From CAZYVU01 sp964651435 (lineage in GTDB: Bacteria; Desulfobacterota; Syntrophorhabdia; Syntrophorhabdales; CAYQXL01): a DNA stretch of 48,253 nt. Below are positions 19,960 to 29,000 of the stretch, in pieces. The DNA lies in the NCBI GenBank assembly GCA_964651435.1, contig CAZYVU010000020.1, forward strand, positions 1-48,253, written 5' to 3'. The first letter of the stretch is position 1; every line of letters starts with the position of its first letter. The position numbers were made by a program, and so were the translations under genes. The notes beneath the pieces were generated by a model, which had not been told where the DNA came from, ran no database searches, and saw only the letters and a list, made by a program, of their open reading frames with translations.

Positions 19960-22521
19960 TCAGGGCCCTCTACCCCCTTCAAAGGAAAACCCTTTCTCTC
20001 TGAAGAGGGAGACGCACGCATCGACGACATCCCCGTTATACAACGAGCCCCTGTTTTTCTCCACCTCATCAAGGGCCGCTTGTATGCCGTGGGCAGGGCG
20101 GTAGGGCCGGTAGCTTGAAATGGCCTCGACGACGTCGGCAACGGCGAGTATCTGCGCCTCCAGCAGTATGCGGTCGCCCTCGAGACGGCGGGGGTATCCC
20201 GTTCCATCAAGCTTTTCATGGTGCTGCAGGACGATGTCTGCTATGGGGCACGGCAGCTCGGCATCCTTGATTATATCGTAGCCTGCCTGTGGGTGTGCCT
20301 CGATGAGGTTCCGCTCGATAGTAGACAGTATACCCGGCTTGCTCAAAATCTCTGCAGGTATGCACAGCTTGCCTATATCGTGAATGCTCGCTGCCATTTC
20401 TATGTTGTCGATCACCTCGGCAGACATGTTCATCCGTCTCGCTATGGCGACGGCAAGGGCCGCTGTCCGTGCCTGATGGCCCGCCGTGTAGGGATCCTTT
20501 GTCTCCACCGTCAGAGACATGGCCCGAATGGCGCCGGCCAGGATCTTCCTCAGCTTGTTGGCCGTTCTCTTGAGTTCTATTTCTGCACCCTTGCGGGCCG
20601 TCACATCCTCAGCCGTACCCTCGAAGTAGACGATTTCTCCCGCATTATCCCTGACGGCGCGGGCGTTGACGGATGTCCATATCCTGGTGCCATCCTTCCT
20701 GTAGGTCTCCGCCTCGAAATCCTCCACTATGCCCTCGGTCTCGAGGATCTTTCTGTATCTGGCCCTGTCTTCCGGATCTACGTAAAGCTGGACGCCGATA
20801 TTATGGACTGCCGAGATCATCTCGTCAGGGGACTCGTAGCCGTGCATGCGGGCCATAGCCGGGTTTACCTTAATGAAACGCCCTTCCGGTAACGTCTGGT
20901 AGATGCCCTCGACGGCGTTTTCGAAGATGGAGCGGTACCTCTCCTCGCTCTGATGAAGGGCCTTCGTAGTCCGGGTACGCTCTATGACCTTTCCTACCGT
21001 TAATGCGACGTTATCAAGGAGATCCCCCTCCTCCCTCAGAAAAAACGGTTCATCGGATACCGCCCCCTCCCTGGTGCAGAAGACCTCAACAATACCGACG
21101 GCCTCTTCAAAGACCACTATTTCCGCCCTCAGGTGTACGGGCGATTCCCTGAAGTTCGCCGTCCGGTATTCGTCTCCTTGGACGATGATTCGGGCGCAAA
21201 CAAGCTCGGGAAAACGGTATGCCGTTGGTATTGCGTCAACGATGCCCTGCAGCAGGGCATCGAGCGGCATATCCTGCTTCTGCGTCAAGGAAGCGACGGT
21301 GTAAAGGCACTTTAATTCCTTTACGCGCTCATTCAGGTCTTGTGACAGCGCCCTCAGTTCTTCCTCTGTCTTCTTCCTATCCGTGATGTCTTCGTTCGTC
21401 CCTTCCCAATATCGTACCGTGCCGTCGTCGTTACGGACGGCGTGAACATTGATCGACACCCAGAACTTTGTTCTGTCTTTGCGGTAGAGCTCGACCTCAA
21501 ATGTTTCCGCGTGCCCATGCCTTGCAAGAAGCGCCCCGATTCGCTCTCTGTCGCCGGGATTCACATAGAGCTGTGCCCCAATATCGGTCACCGCCTCCAT
21601 CATCTCCTGGGGGTTGTGGAAGCCGAACATTTTAGCGAAGGCAGGATTGACACTCAGGTAGCGTCCTTCGGGAGTCGTCTGAAAGATGCCCTCCGTGGCA
21701 TTCTCGAAGATGGTGCGGTACTTCTCCTCGCTTCCGGCAAGGGCCTCTTGCGCCAGTATGCGCTCGGTAATATCCTCGCAGGTCATGATCTGGAGGCCCG
21801 ATGGGAGTTGGACGGGGATAAAGTTAACAACCTTCTCTTTTCCGTCCCCGCACCGAACCGTGAAGACCCTTGGCCTCTGCTCCCCCGGTTTTGCCTGGCG
21901 AATGTCTTCTATCCATGTCGAGATGACGCGGTGCCGGTATGCGGTGTCCGGGTAGGCCTTGTGAAACCAAGCCTTTCCGTCGGGCACCTCCGAGGAGCTG
22001 TACCCAAATATCTCCTCGAATTTTGGGTTGACGTACAAAAAATTGCCCTTCTCATCTATCAACACCATTCCGAAAGGCGCATGCTCCGTAAGGGTGGAGA
22101 ATTTCTGCCGCTCCTGCTTCAGCTCCTCGTGGGCAGCCACGTGCTCGCTTACGTCCCTGATGAAGCCGAGGACGGCCGGCCGCTCTTCGTAGTCTATGGG
22201 CAGGGCCGAGAGTTCGGCATGTATGACCCTGTTGTGCCTCGTCATCAGGCGGAATCGGTGTGGTGCCGAAGCCCCCGTTTCCTCGCGGCAAAGGCCCACG
22301 TATCGGTCCACACCCTCCCGGTCATCGGGATGAACGGCGAAAAAGGCCGGTCTGTCCCCGATCATGCGGGGCTCCTCGTACCCAAGCATACGGGCATACT
22401 GCCGGTTGCCGTAGAGCAGTTGATTATCCCTGACAACGATGATGCCGTCCATCGAGTGCTCCAGGGCAGTGCGGCTGAGCCTCTCGATGGCGTCCCTTTG
22501 GCCTGACTGGTAATCGTCCAT
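19960..22521 (-). CDS. Multi-PAS/GAF HD-GYP cyclic-di-GMP phosphodiesterase
   Basis: 853 aa, no membrane segment. Domain order: PAS about 13-130, PAS 140-262, PAS 265-390 (ends NEDITDRKK), GAF-like about 405-545, PAS 550-672 (ends AEDVTARKG), HD-GYP about 675-850. The catalytic motifs are intact: H714-D715 in IHDIGKLCIPAEIL and H767-H768-E in QHHEKLDGTGYP. HD-GYP domains hydrolyse cyclic-di-GMP. PAS3 and PAS4 resemble one another strongly (EKYRTIFENATEGIFQT / ERYRSIFENAVEGIYQT), an internal duplication. The HD-GYP part resembles that of the regulator at 33121-34887. Start ATG 22521 has no Shine-Dalgarno and lies only about 11 nt past the expected transcription start. Confidence 0.93.
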   Translation of the reverse strand: MDDYQSGQRDAIERLSRTALEHSMDGIIVVRDNQLLYGNRQYARMLGYEEPRMIGDRPAFFAVHPDDREGVDRYVGLCREETGASAPHRFRLMTRHNRVIHAELSALPIDYEERPAVLGFIRDVSEHVAAHEELKQERQKFSTLTEHAPFGMVLIDEKGNFLYVNPKFEEIFGYSSSEVPDGKAWFHKAYPDTAYRHRVISTWIEDIRQAKPGEQRPRVFTVRCGDGKEKVVNFIPVQLPSGLQIMTCEDITERILAQEALAGSEEKYRTIFENATEGIFQTTPEGRYLSVNPAFAKMFGFHNPQEMMEAVTDIGAQLYVNPGDRERIGALLARHGHAETFEVELYRKDRTKFWVSINVHAVRNDDGTVRYWEGTNEDITDRKKTEEELRALSQDLNERVKELKCLYTVASLTQKQDMPLDALLQGIVDAIPTAYRFPELVCARIIVQGDEYRTANFRESPVHLRAEIVVFEEAVGIVEVFCTREGAVSDEPFFLREEGDLLDNVALTVGKVIERTRTTKALHQSEERYRSIFENAVEGIYQTLPEGRFIKVNPAMARMHGYESPDEMISAVHNIGVQLYVDPEDRARYRKILETEGIVEDFEAETYRKDGTRIWTSVNARAVRDNAGEIVYFEGTAEDVTARKGAEIELKRTANKLRKILAGAIRAMSLTVETKDPYTAGHQARTAALAVAIARRMNMSAEVIDNIEMAASIHDIGKLCIPAEILSKPGILSTIERNLIEAHPQAGYDIIKDAELPCPIADIVLQHHEKLDGTGYPRRLEGDRILLEAQILAVADVVEAISSYRPYRPAHGIQAALDEVEKNRGSLYNGDVVDACVSLFREKGFSFEGGRGP

Positions 22522-22538
22522 TAGATTGTCACAGAGTA

Positions 22539-22566
22539 ATCATATCACCGGTCCGTCCCGTTGCAA
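22539..22566 (-). promoter_or_regulatory. Sigma70-type promoter for the multi-PAS HD-GYP gene
   Basis: Minus strand: TTGCAA, 16-nt spacer, TATGAT. The implied transcription start is about 10-12 nt before the ATG, giving a nearly leaderless mRNA. Confidence 0.5.
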
Positions 22567-22636
22567 GCGAAAAGATGACCCGTTGCCGACTATATTGTAG
22601 TATTATTTACTCCGGCGGCAGGACAACCGAAATCTT

Positions 22637-22806
22637 CGTCATTCCGGTGAAGGCCCGAATCCATTGCGGAGCATTGATACCCAGGATCGAGTCCGGGGCA
22701 GGTAGCGGGTCAAGCGCACGCAGCCGGATACCCGATTGGAGGGCTGGAGGCAGACAGCGTGCCGGCCAGGGGAGCCTATTTCTTCACAGGTTCTCAGGGA
22801 TGACGG
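22637..22806. repeat. dRS3-like dispersed repeat element in a 353-nt intergenic gap
   Basis: The gap 22522-22874 has no credible gene. It holds an element bounded by CGTCATTCCGG on the left and GGGATGACG on the right (inverted, one mismatch over nine). Inside the left end is an imperfect hairpin ATTCCGG-TGAAGG-CCCGAAT. This is the layout of the widespread ATTCCSGCGAAWGCSGGAAT-type repeats known as dRS3 in Neisseria and found in many other proteobacteria. A related fragment occurs at 12806-12833. Confidence 0.55.
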
Positions 22807-22874
22807 ACTGTGAGGCATGTCATTGCCGAAGTGATGGCAGCGGTCGTCCGCTGTGGTATGATAAGAGGAGTATA

Positions 22875-23477
22875 ATGGTGCCCGAGGAGAAGAAAGTAAA
22901 CCGGCTCGTCATGCTCGGCCTGATCCACCGTGACGACGCGGGCCCGCCACGTCTGCAGCGATGGCTTGAAGCCGTCGAGCCGGAGGTTCTCACCCTTGAG
23001 TTCACCCGGCACGGACTTGAGTTCAGGAAGACCTTCAGTGCCTTGGGGGACAAGGCCTCTTTCCTGCGGTTGCCCTTCGAATATGAGGTAGCGGAGGTGT
23101 TTGCCCGCCGGAGGGCCATTCCGCTCTATCTTGTCGACATGGAGGTCTTCTCGCACCTTAAGCTGACAGAGGTCGCGCCGTCTGCCGATCTGCCCCGGGG
23201 GTCTGCGATCCTTCCGGAAGATGCCGCTCCGGCGTTTACCGAAAGGATTTTGGCCGATCTTTTTTTTCGTAGGAAGATCGCCATGGCGCCGTACACGGAG
23301 GAGATGCTTATTCGCGACAGGCATATGGCGAGAAAGATAGAGATACTTATGAGGCACCATGGGGGCAAGCGGTTCCTTCACATATGTGGATGGCGGCACC
23401 TTCTTGACCCTTACCGTCTTTACGCTCACCTTGAGCCGCAAAAGGTGTTTATCCATGACGAAGCTCTTCGTGTTTGA
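22875..23477 (+). CDS. TraB/TIKI-like protein of unknown function
   Basis: 200 aa. I do not recognise a firm family, but the layout fits the TraB/EreA/Tiki fold: an opening LVMLGLIHRDDAG strand with His, an EVLTLEFTRHG segment with a Glu, then RDRHMARKIEIL, a Gly-rich turn and FLHICGWRHLLDPY near the C-terminus (the usual arrangement is GxxH...E...R-x-R...GxxHL). No signal peptide or membrane segment. Start ATG 22875 follows GAGGAG; the preceding in-frame stretch is repeat DNA, not coding. Overlaps the following HAD gene by 23 nt and is probably cotranscribed with it and with lgt. Function unknown; peptidase-like or haem-related roles proposed for the fold cannot be tested here. Confidence 0.6.
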   Translation: MVPEEKKVNRLVMLGLIHRDDAGPPRLQRWLEAVEPEVLTLEFTRHGLEFRKTFSALGDKASFLRLPFEYEVAEVFARRRAIPLYLVDMEVFSHLKLTEVAPSADLPRGSAILPEDAAPAFTERILADLFFRRKIAMAPYTEEMLIRDRHMARKIEILMRHHGGKRFLHICGWRHLLDPYRLYAHLEPQKVFIHDEALRV

Positions 23478-24072
23478 TCTCGGGAAGGTCATTCTTCCCT
23501 TCGAGCACCGCCAGATTGCCGTCAAGCTGCACCAATACGCAAGCCCGGCTGCGGGTACCGCACCTGAGGACCTTTTTCGATTTGTCTTCGCAAAGAGCGA
23601 AGGGTTGGTCAACGAGTATGAAAAGGGAAACATGACCTCGGCGGAGTTCTTTCAGGAGATACGGAAGGCCTTTCGCCTTGACATCACCTACGACCTGTTC
23701 AAAGAGATATGGAACGACATCTTTCAGGACAGCCCCGAGGTGAACAGGGCCGTCCTCCATCTCAAAGAGCGGGGATATCCGCTCTTTCTCCTGAGCAACG
23801 TCAGTGAGCTCCATTTCCTCCATATCATCGACCAATACCCCATTGTCCATGCCTTTGACGAGTGGATCCTCTCCTTTGAGGTTGGAGCCAAGAAGCCGGA
23901 AAAGCGCATATACGACGTCATCTTCGAGAGGGCGGACGTGCCGCCGGCCCAGGTTTTTTATGTCGACGACATACCGGAGTTCGTTGAGGCCGCCGGTAGG
24001 TATGGCATCCCTGGAATGGTTTTCCAGGATGCCGAGGGGCTGTGGGCGATGATCAGGGAGAAGGGGATATGA
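23455..24072 (+). CDS. HAD-IA family phosphatase (YihX-like)
   Basis: 205 aa haloacid dehalogenase-like hydrolase. Motif I FVFDLGKVILPFE has the nucleophile Asp but a Gly-Lys where many HADs have DGT, as in the YihX/sEH branch (FDLGxV). Motif II is LLSNVSE, motif III Lys lies in GAKKPEKRIY and motif IV in FYVDDIPE. Likely a small-molecule phosphatase (YihX acts on glucose-1-phosphate); substrate unproven. Start ATG 23455 (MTKLFVFD) lies inside the end of the preceding gene, with AAGGTG upstream. The TGA overlaps the lgt ATG (ATGA). Confidence 0.88.
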   Translation: MTKLFVFDLGKVILPFEHRQIAVKLHQYASPAAGTAPEDLFRFVFAKSEGLVNEYEKGNMTSAEFFQEIRKAFRLDITYDLFKEIWNDIFQDSPEVNRAVLHLKERGYPLFLLSNVSELHFLHIIDQYPIVHAFDEWILSFEVGAKKPEKRIYDVIFERADVPPAQVFYVDDIPEFVEAAGRYGIPGMVFQDAEGLWAMIREKGI

Positions 24073-24866
24073 CCTACCCGCAGATCGATCCCGTCATCTT
24101 TCAGGCAGGGCCCTTTGCCTTTCGTTGGTACGGACTCATGTATGTCATCGGATTTGTTGCCTCGTACCTTCTTGTCCTCTACCAGGTTCGAAAGAGAAAG
24201 ATGGCCCTGGAGCGGAGCCAGATCGACGATCTCTTCTTTTTCATCATGCTCGGACTCATCGTCGGAGGCCGTCTCGGGTATATCGTTTTTTATAACCTGC
24301 CATTCTACCTGGAAAACCCCCTGGAGGTATTCGTACTCTGGCATGGAGGCATGTCGTTTCACGGGGGGCTGATAGGGGCCTTCCTTGCCGGACTTTTCGT
24401 TATCAGGAAGAGGCGGCTTTCCTTTTTTGCCGTGGCAGATCTGGTTATCCCGACCTGCCCGATCGGCCTCGGTTTCGGCAGGATTGGCAACTTCATTAAC
24501 GGCGAACTCTTTGGAAAACCGGCATCCGTGCCCTGGGCCATGGTTTTTCCCCAGGGCGGTCCCGCCGCCCGACACCCCTCGCAACTCTATGAGGCTGCGC
24601 TGGAGGGCCTGGTCCTTTTTGTTGTCCTGTGGTTTTACAAGGATCACAAGAAACGTGAGGGGGATGTGTTCGCTCTCTTCCTGGTCCTCTACGGCGCCTT
24701 TCGCATCATCTGTGAATTTTTCCGCGAGCCGGATGCGCAGGTGGGGTACTTTCTCGGCTTCCTTACCATGGGCCAGCTTCTGAGCGGACTTATGATGCTT
24801 GCAGGACTGGTGCTCAAGTGTGGATATCTGCCCAGGGGCGCTGACACGCGAAATTCGAAAGTCTGA
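24069..24866 (+). CDS. lgt: Phosphatidylglycerol-prolipoprotein diacylglyceryl transferase
   Basis: Transfers diacylglyceryl from phosphatidylglycerol to the lipobox Cys of prelipoproteins, the first step of lipoprotein maturation in the inner membrane. 265 aa with about seven membrane segments; the signature is visible as GFGRIGNFINGELFGKP (expected GRxGNFxNxE), along with the early HGGMSFHGGLIGAF segment containing the essential His and RHPSQLYEA. Start ATG 24069 overlaps the HAD stop by 4 nt and has AAGGGG just upstream. Identification is secure. Confidence 0.96.
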   Translation: MTYPQIDPVIFQAGPFAFRWYGLMYVIGFVASYLLVLYQVRKRKMALERSQIDDLFFFIMLGLIVGGRLGYIVFYNLPFYLENPLEVFVLWHGGMSFHGGLIGAFLAGLFVIRKRRLSFFAVADLVIPTCPIGLGFGRIGNFINGELFGKPASVPWAMVFPQGGPAARHPSQLYEAALEGLVLFVVLWFYKDHKKREGDVFALFLVLYGAFRIICEFFREPDAQVGYFLGFLTMGQLLSGLMMLAGLVLKCGYLPRGADTRNSKV

Positions 24867-24895
24867 TAGTCGAGCCTTTGGCCGTATGCTATACT
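24867..24895 (+). promoter_or_regulatory. Candidate extended -10 promoter for the binding-protein/kinase operon
   Basis: TGCTATACT (24887-24895) is a good extended -10; the sequence 17 nt upstream (TAGTCG) is a weak -35. It lies in the gap after lgt and about 90 nt before the first binding-protein gene. Confidence 0.4.
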
Positions 24896-24984
24896 TGTAG
24901 CGATGCACCACAGCCCGACATTACCGGCGGATACAACTCCATGTTACCGGAAGCAGCCTCGGGGTGACCACCGGAAGGTGGAAC

Positions 24985-25998
24985 ATGGCCCCTTTTAGAT
25001 CTTCTCAATATTGCTTGTTCTTGTTTGTGGCGGCGTTTGTTGTTGTGGTGTGCTGTGGAGCCTGTGACCGCCGGCGTGAGACTGTTGAGCCGAAAAAGGT
25101 GAGGGTTGCATATCCCAGCGGATTTTTGCCCGCCCTCTACCATGTCGCTCTTGCGAAGGGTTTTTTCAGCGCCGAAGGCTTGGAGATTGAGGATCGGCCC
25201 TGTACCTACGGAAAAGCGGCCCTTCAGTCCGTCGTTGATGGAAAGGCCGACCTGGCCATAGCAGGAGAAACTCCTTTTGTTTTCTCCGCCACCGGCGGCC
25301 GCAAGCTCTCCATCTTGGCAGTCGTTGCGTCAACGGAGAAATTCAATGCTATCGTGGCGCGAAAAGACAGAGGCATCGAAAAACCCGATGATCTCAAAGG
25401 AAAGAGGCTCGGCGCCAGCTTCGGCACGACGGGCCACTTTTTTCTGGACTCATTTCTCTCCGTTCGGGGTATCGGTACGAATGAGGTGACCATCGTAGAT
25501 GTGCAGCCGGGTGACGCTGCCAGAAAGGCCATCTTCCAAGGAGAGGTTGACGCGATTTCGTACTGGAGCTATTTTGCGGGAGACATGCTACAGAAGCTGG
25601 GAGACAAGGGAACGATATTTTATGACAGGAGCCTTTATAGCGACAGGTCGGTCATCATTGCGACGCAAGCCTTTGTTCGGGGCTATCCCGAAACGGTGAA
25701 TAAGATCCTCCGGGCCCTCCTGAAGGCCGAAGCATTCATGCGGCAGAATCCGGGGGAATCACGGCGCATCGTCGCAGAGCTGGCCAGGGCGGACATGACC
25801 CTCCTCGATGAAGCTTGGGATACCCTCGACTTCAGGGTGGTACTGGACCAGGCCCTTTTGGTGAGCCTTGAAGATCAGACGCGGTGGGCCCAGAGAAACG
25901 AGTTTGTGCCGCCCGGCCCTATGCCCAATTATCTCGACTACATTTTTATCGACGGGTTACAGTCCCTGCGGCCCGAGGCGGTTAAGATCATACGATGA
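24985..25998 (+). CDS. NMT1/SsuA-like periplasmic binding protein without a transporter
   Basis: 337 aa. The N-terminal hydrophobic segment (CLFLFVAAFVVVVCCGAC) ends in a Cys-rich patch that may be a lipobox (CGAC is a poor match) or a Sec signal. The mature part is an NMT1/THI5/TauA-type solute-binding protein: VRVAYPSGFLPALYHVALAK, LAIAGETPFVFSA, KGKRLGASFGTTGHFFLDSF. Such proteins normally deliver sulfonates, nitrate or pyrimidine precursors to an ABC permease, but none is encoded here. Instead a membrane histidine kinase starts 12 nt downstream, suggesting a sensing role. ATG 24985 was chosen over GTG 24964 because GGAAGGTGG lies directly upstream. Confidence 0.85.
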   Translation: MAPFRSSQYCLFLFVAAFVVVVCCGACDRRRETVEPKKVRVAYPSGFLPALYHVALAKGFFSAEGLEIEDRPCTYGKAALQSVVDGKADLAIAGETPFVFSATGGRKLSILAVVASTEKFNAIVARKDRGIEKPDDLKGKRLGASFGTTGHFFLDSFLSVRGIGTNEVTIVDVQPGDAARKAIFQGEVDAISYWSYFAGDMLQKLGDKGTIFYDRSLYSDRSVIIATQAFVRGYPETVNKILRALLKAEAFMRQNPGESRRIVAELARADMTLLDEAWDTLDFRVVLDQALLVSLEDQTRWAQRNEFVPPGPMPNYLDYIFIDGLQSLRPEAVKIIR

Positions 25999-26010
25999 GG
26001 CGCTTGAGCG

Positions 26011-29000
26011 ATGCGAATTAAGACGCGGCTCCGCTTCAACGCCATAGCGGCTGTCGGCCTTATTCTGGTCATCGCTTCTTCCTTAGCCTGGTCTTTTGTT
26101 GCAGCCCTCGGGATAGCCCAAAAAGAGAACCTGGCCTCACAGATGCAGCGTATTGCCGTAGAGCGGGTATTGCTCAGGAACGACTATCAGTTGTATATGA
26201 GCCAGCGGGCCAAAACGCAGTGGTTCGAAAAGACGGCGGTTCTCGAGGGGCTGATAGATCAGGCCCAGGCGCGATTCACGGAGCCCAAGGAAAAGGAGCT
26301 CCTGAGGGATGTCCGAAAGGCCTTTGACGGCACCGTAATCATAGTTTCGAATATTATTGAGATACGGGAAAGAGGGAGGGATACCGGACAGGGGCCCGGT
26401 ATTCTTATCGAGGGGGAGCGAAGGCTCGTGGCGCAACTCCTCGCGCAGATCCACACGCTGAATACCGCCATCGCAATGCTCCGCGAATCGGCATCAAGGG
26501 ATGCGTCCGCAGCCTTCAGGCGAGCCCTTCTGCTAATTCTTGTCTTTTCGGCCATGGCAGTTGCCGTTACCATTCTCAACTCCTTCTTCCTCGATCGTCT
26601 CTTGGCAAAACGGATCATCCTGCTTCGCAGGGGCGCTGAAACAATCGGGAGGGGCAACCTTGACCACCACCTCGCCGTAACGGGCGACGATGAGCTGGTA
26701 GACCTTGCCCGGGCCGTCAACGAAATGGCCGCGCGGCTCAAGGAGTCCTACACATCGGTTGAGGTTTTGGAGCGAGAGATAGCAGAGCGGACACAGGCGG
26801 AGGCGGCCCTTAGGGAGAGCGAGGAGAAGTTTCGGTGGATTTTTGAATCGGCCAATGTGGGTAAGTCCATAACCCTGCTGTCCGGTGAGATTGACGTAAA
26901 CCGGGCATTCTGTGACATGCTCGGATACGGCCGCGAGGAGCTGAAAGAGAAGAGGTGGCAGGAGTTAACGCCTGGTGAAGACGTTGGGGCGATAGAGGGT
27001 ATCCTGAAACCCCTCCTCGAGGGCAGTGCGGACTCGGCCCGCTTCAACAAGCGATATCGGCACAAGAAGGGCTTCTTCGTTTGGTGTGACGTAAGTGTTG
27101 CCATCCGGAGGGATACTGCCGGCAAGCCTCTTCATTTCATCACGACGGTCGTCGATATTACGGAGCGCAAGCGGGCAGAGGAAGAGCTTGCTAAACGGGA
27201 GCATCTCCTGCAGAAGATTTTTGACGTTCTTCCCATAGGTCTCTGGTTTGCCGACGGTGACGGAACCCTCCTGAGGGGCAATCCTGCCGGTGTGCGCATC
27301 TGGGGCGCAGAAATGCGGGTCGGCCCGTCGGAATACGGCGTGTTCAAGGCTCGTCGGCTGCCTTCGGGAGAGCCGGTAGGCGCCCATGACTGGGCCCTTG
27401 TCCGCACCGTGCAGGAAGGGTTGACCATCGTCGACGAGGTGCTCGAAATTGATGCTTTCGATGGTGAGACGAAGACGATCCTCAACTACTCGGCACCGGT
27501 TCTCGACGATAACGGCCGGGTAGAGGGCGCCATTGTCGTTAACCTTGATATTACGGCCCTTCGGAAAGCCGAGGAGTCCCTGCGGAAAGAACAGGAGTTC
27601 ATGCAGCTTCTGCTGGAAACCTCGCCTGCCTTCTATGTTGCAATAGGGGCCGACGGGAAGACGCTGAAAATGAACAGGGCGTTGCTCGAGGCCCTTGAGT
27701 ACGGCGACGAGGAAGTGAGAGGGGTCGATTATCTCAGCGCCTTTGTTCCCGAGGATGATCGTGCCGAACTGGCCGCCATCTTTCGGCAGATTATCCGTGA
27801 AGGCAAAGCAGCAGTAAATGAAAACAGGATTGTGAGCAAATCGGGAAGGTTGCACCTTGTGGAGTGGCATGGCCAACCCGTCTCTCATGCGGGCGGGCAG
27901 GGTGATTTTTTTGTAGGCGTGGGTATAGATGTTACGCAAAGGAGGCTCGCCGAAAGGGCGGTAAAAGAAAATGAAGAAAGACTGGCAACCCTCATCGGCA
28001 ACCTGCCCGGCTTTGTATATCGCTGCGCCAACGACCGCGACTGGACCATGCTTTTCATTAGCGATGGATGCGCCAAGATTACAGGCTACGACCCCGACGA
28101 CTTTCTCTATAACAGGAGGATTGCCTACAACGATATCGTCCATCCCCGTTATCAGGAGCGTCTCTGGCAGAAATGGCAGGACCTTTTGAGCCGAAGGGAG
28201 GCCTTCGAGGACGAGTATCCCATTGTGAGCGCAGATGGGAGCGTCCGCTGGGTCTGGGAGCGGGGACGGGGCATCTTCTCTGACGGGGGAGAGCTGCTCT
28301 TCCTGGAGGGGTTTATTACGGACATCACCGCCCGCAAACAGGCAGAGGAGGAGAACAAGCGCCTCAACACCGAACTGGAGCAACGCGTCCGGGATCGGAC
28401 CATAGAGCTGGAAGCGGCGAACAAGGAGCTGGAGGCCTTTGCCTACTCCGTTTCTCATGATCTCAGGGCCCCCTTGCGGGCCATGGAAGGGTTCAGCTCT
28501 GCCCTTCTCTCGGATTATCGCGAACGGATGGACGAACAGGGCATCCACTACCTGGAGCGCATCGGTGGGGCTTCCCGTCGCATGGGCCAGCTTATCAACG
28601 ACCTCCTCAACCTCTCCCGCATCTCCCGGCAGGAGCTGACGAGAAAGGCCGTCGATCTCGCGGCCCTGGCGCAGGAGATAGGGCAGGAGCTTCAGTCCCA
28701 GGACCGGAACCGGCTCGTTCGGCTGCTCGTAGCGCCGAACCTGACGGCGTGGGGTGACGCCCGCCTGCTCCGCATTGTCTTTGTGAACCTTCTGAACAAC
28801 GCCTGGAAGTTTACGGGCAGGAACGAGGAGACCCGGATCGAGGTCGGCGCCGCCGTAAACGAGAGCGGCGAGACGGTCTATTACGTAAAGGATAACGGCG
28901 TGGGTTTCGACATGGCCTACGCGGACAAGCTCTTCGCCCCCTTTCAGCGCCTCCATGGCGTCAACGAGTTCCCCGGCACCGGTATCGGCCTTGCCACCGT

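Noticed and set aside
22575..22874. Upstream in-frame extension of the TraB-like gene
   Set aside because: It consists of dRS3-like repeat DNA, and the downstream ATG has its own ribosome-binding site.
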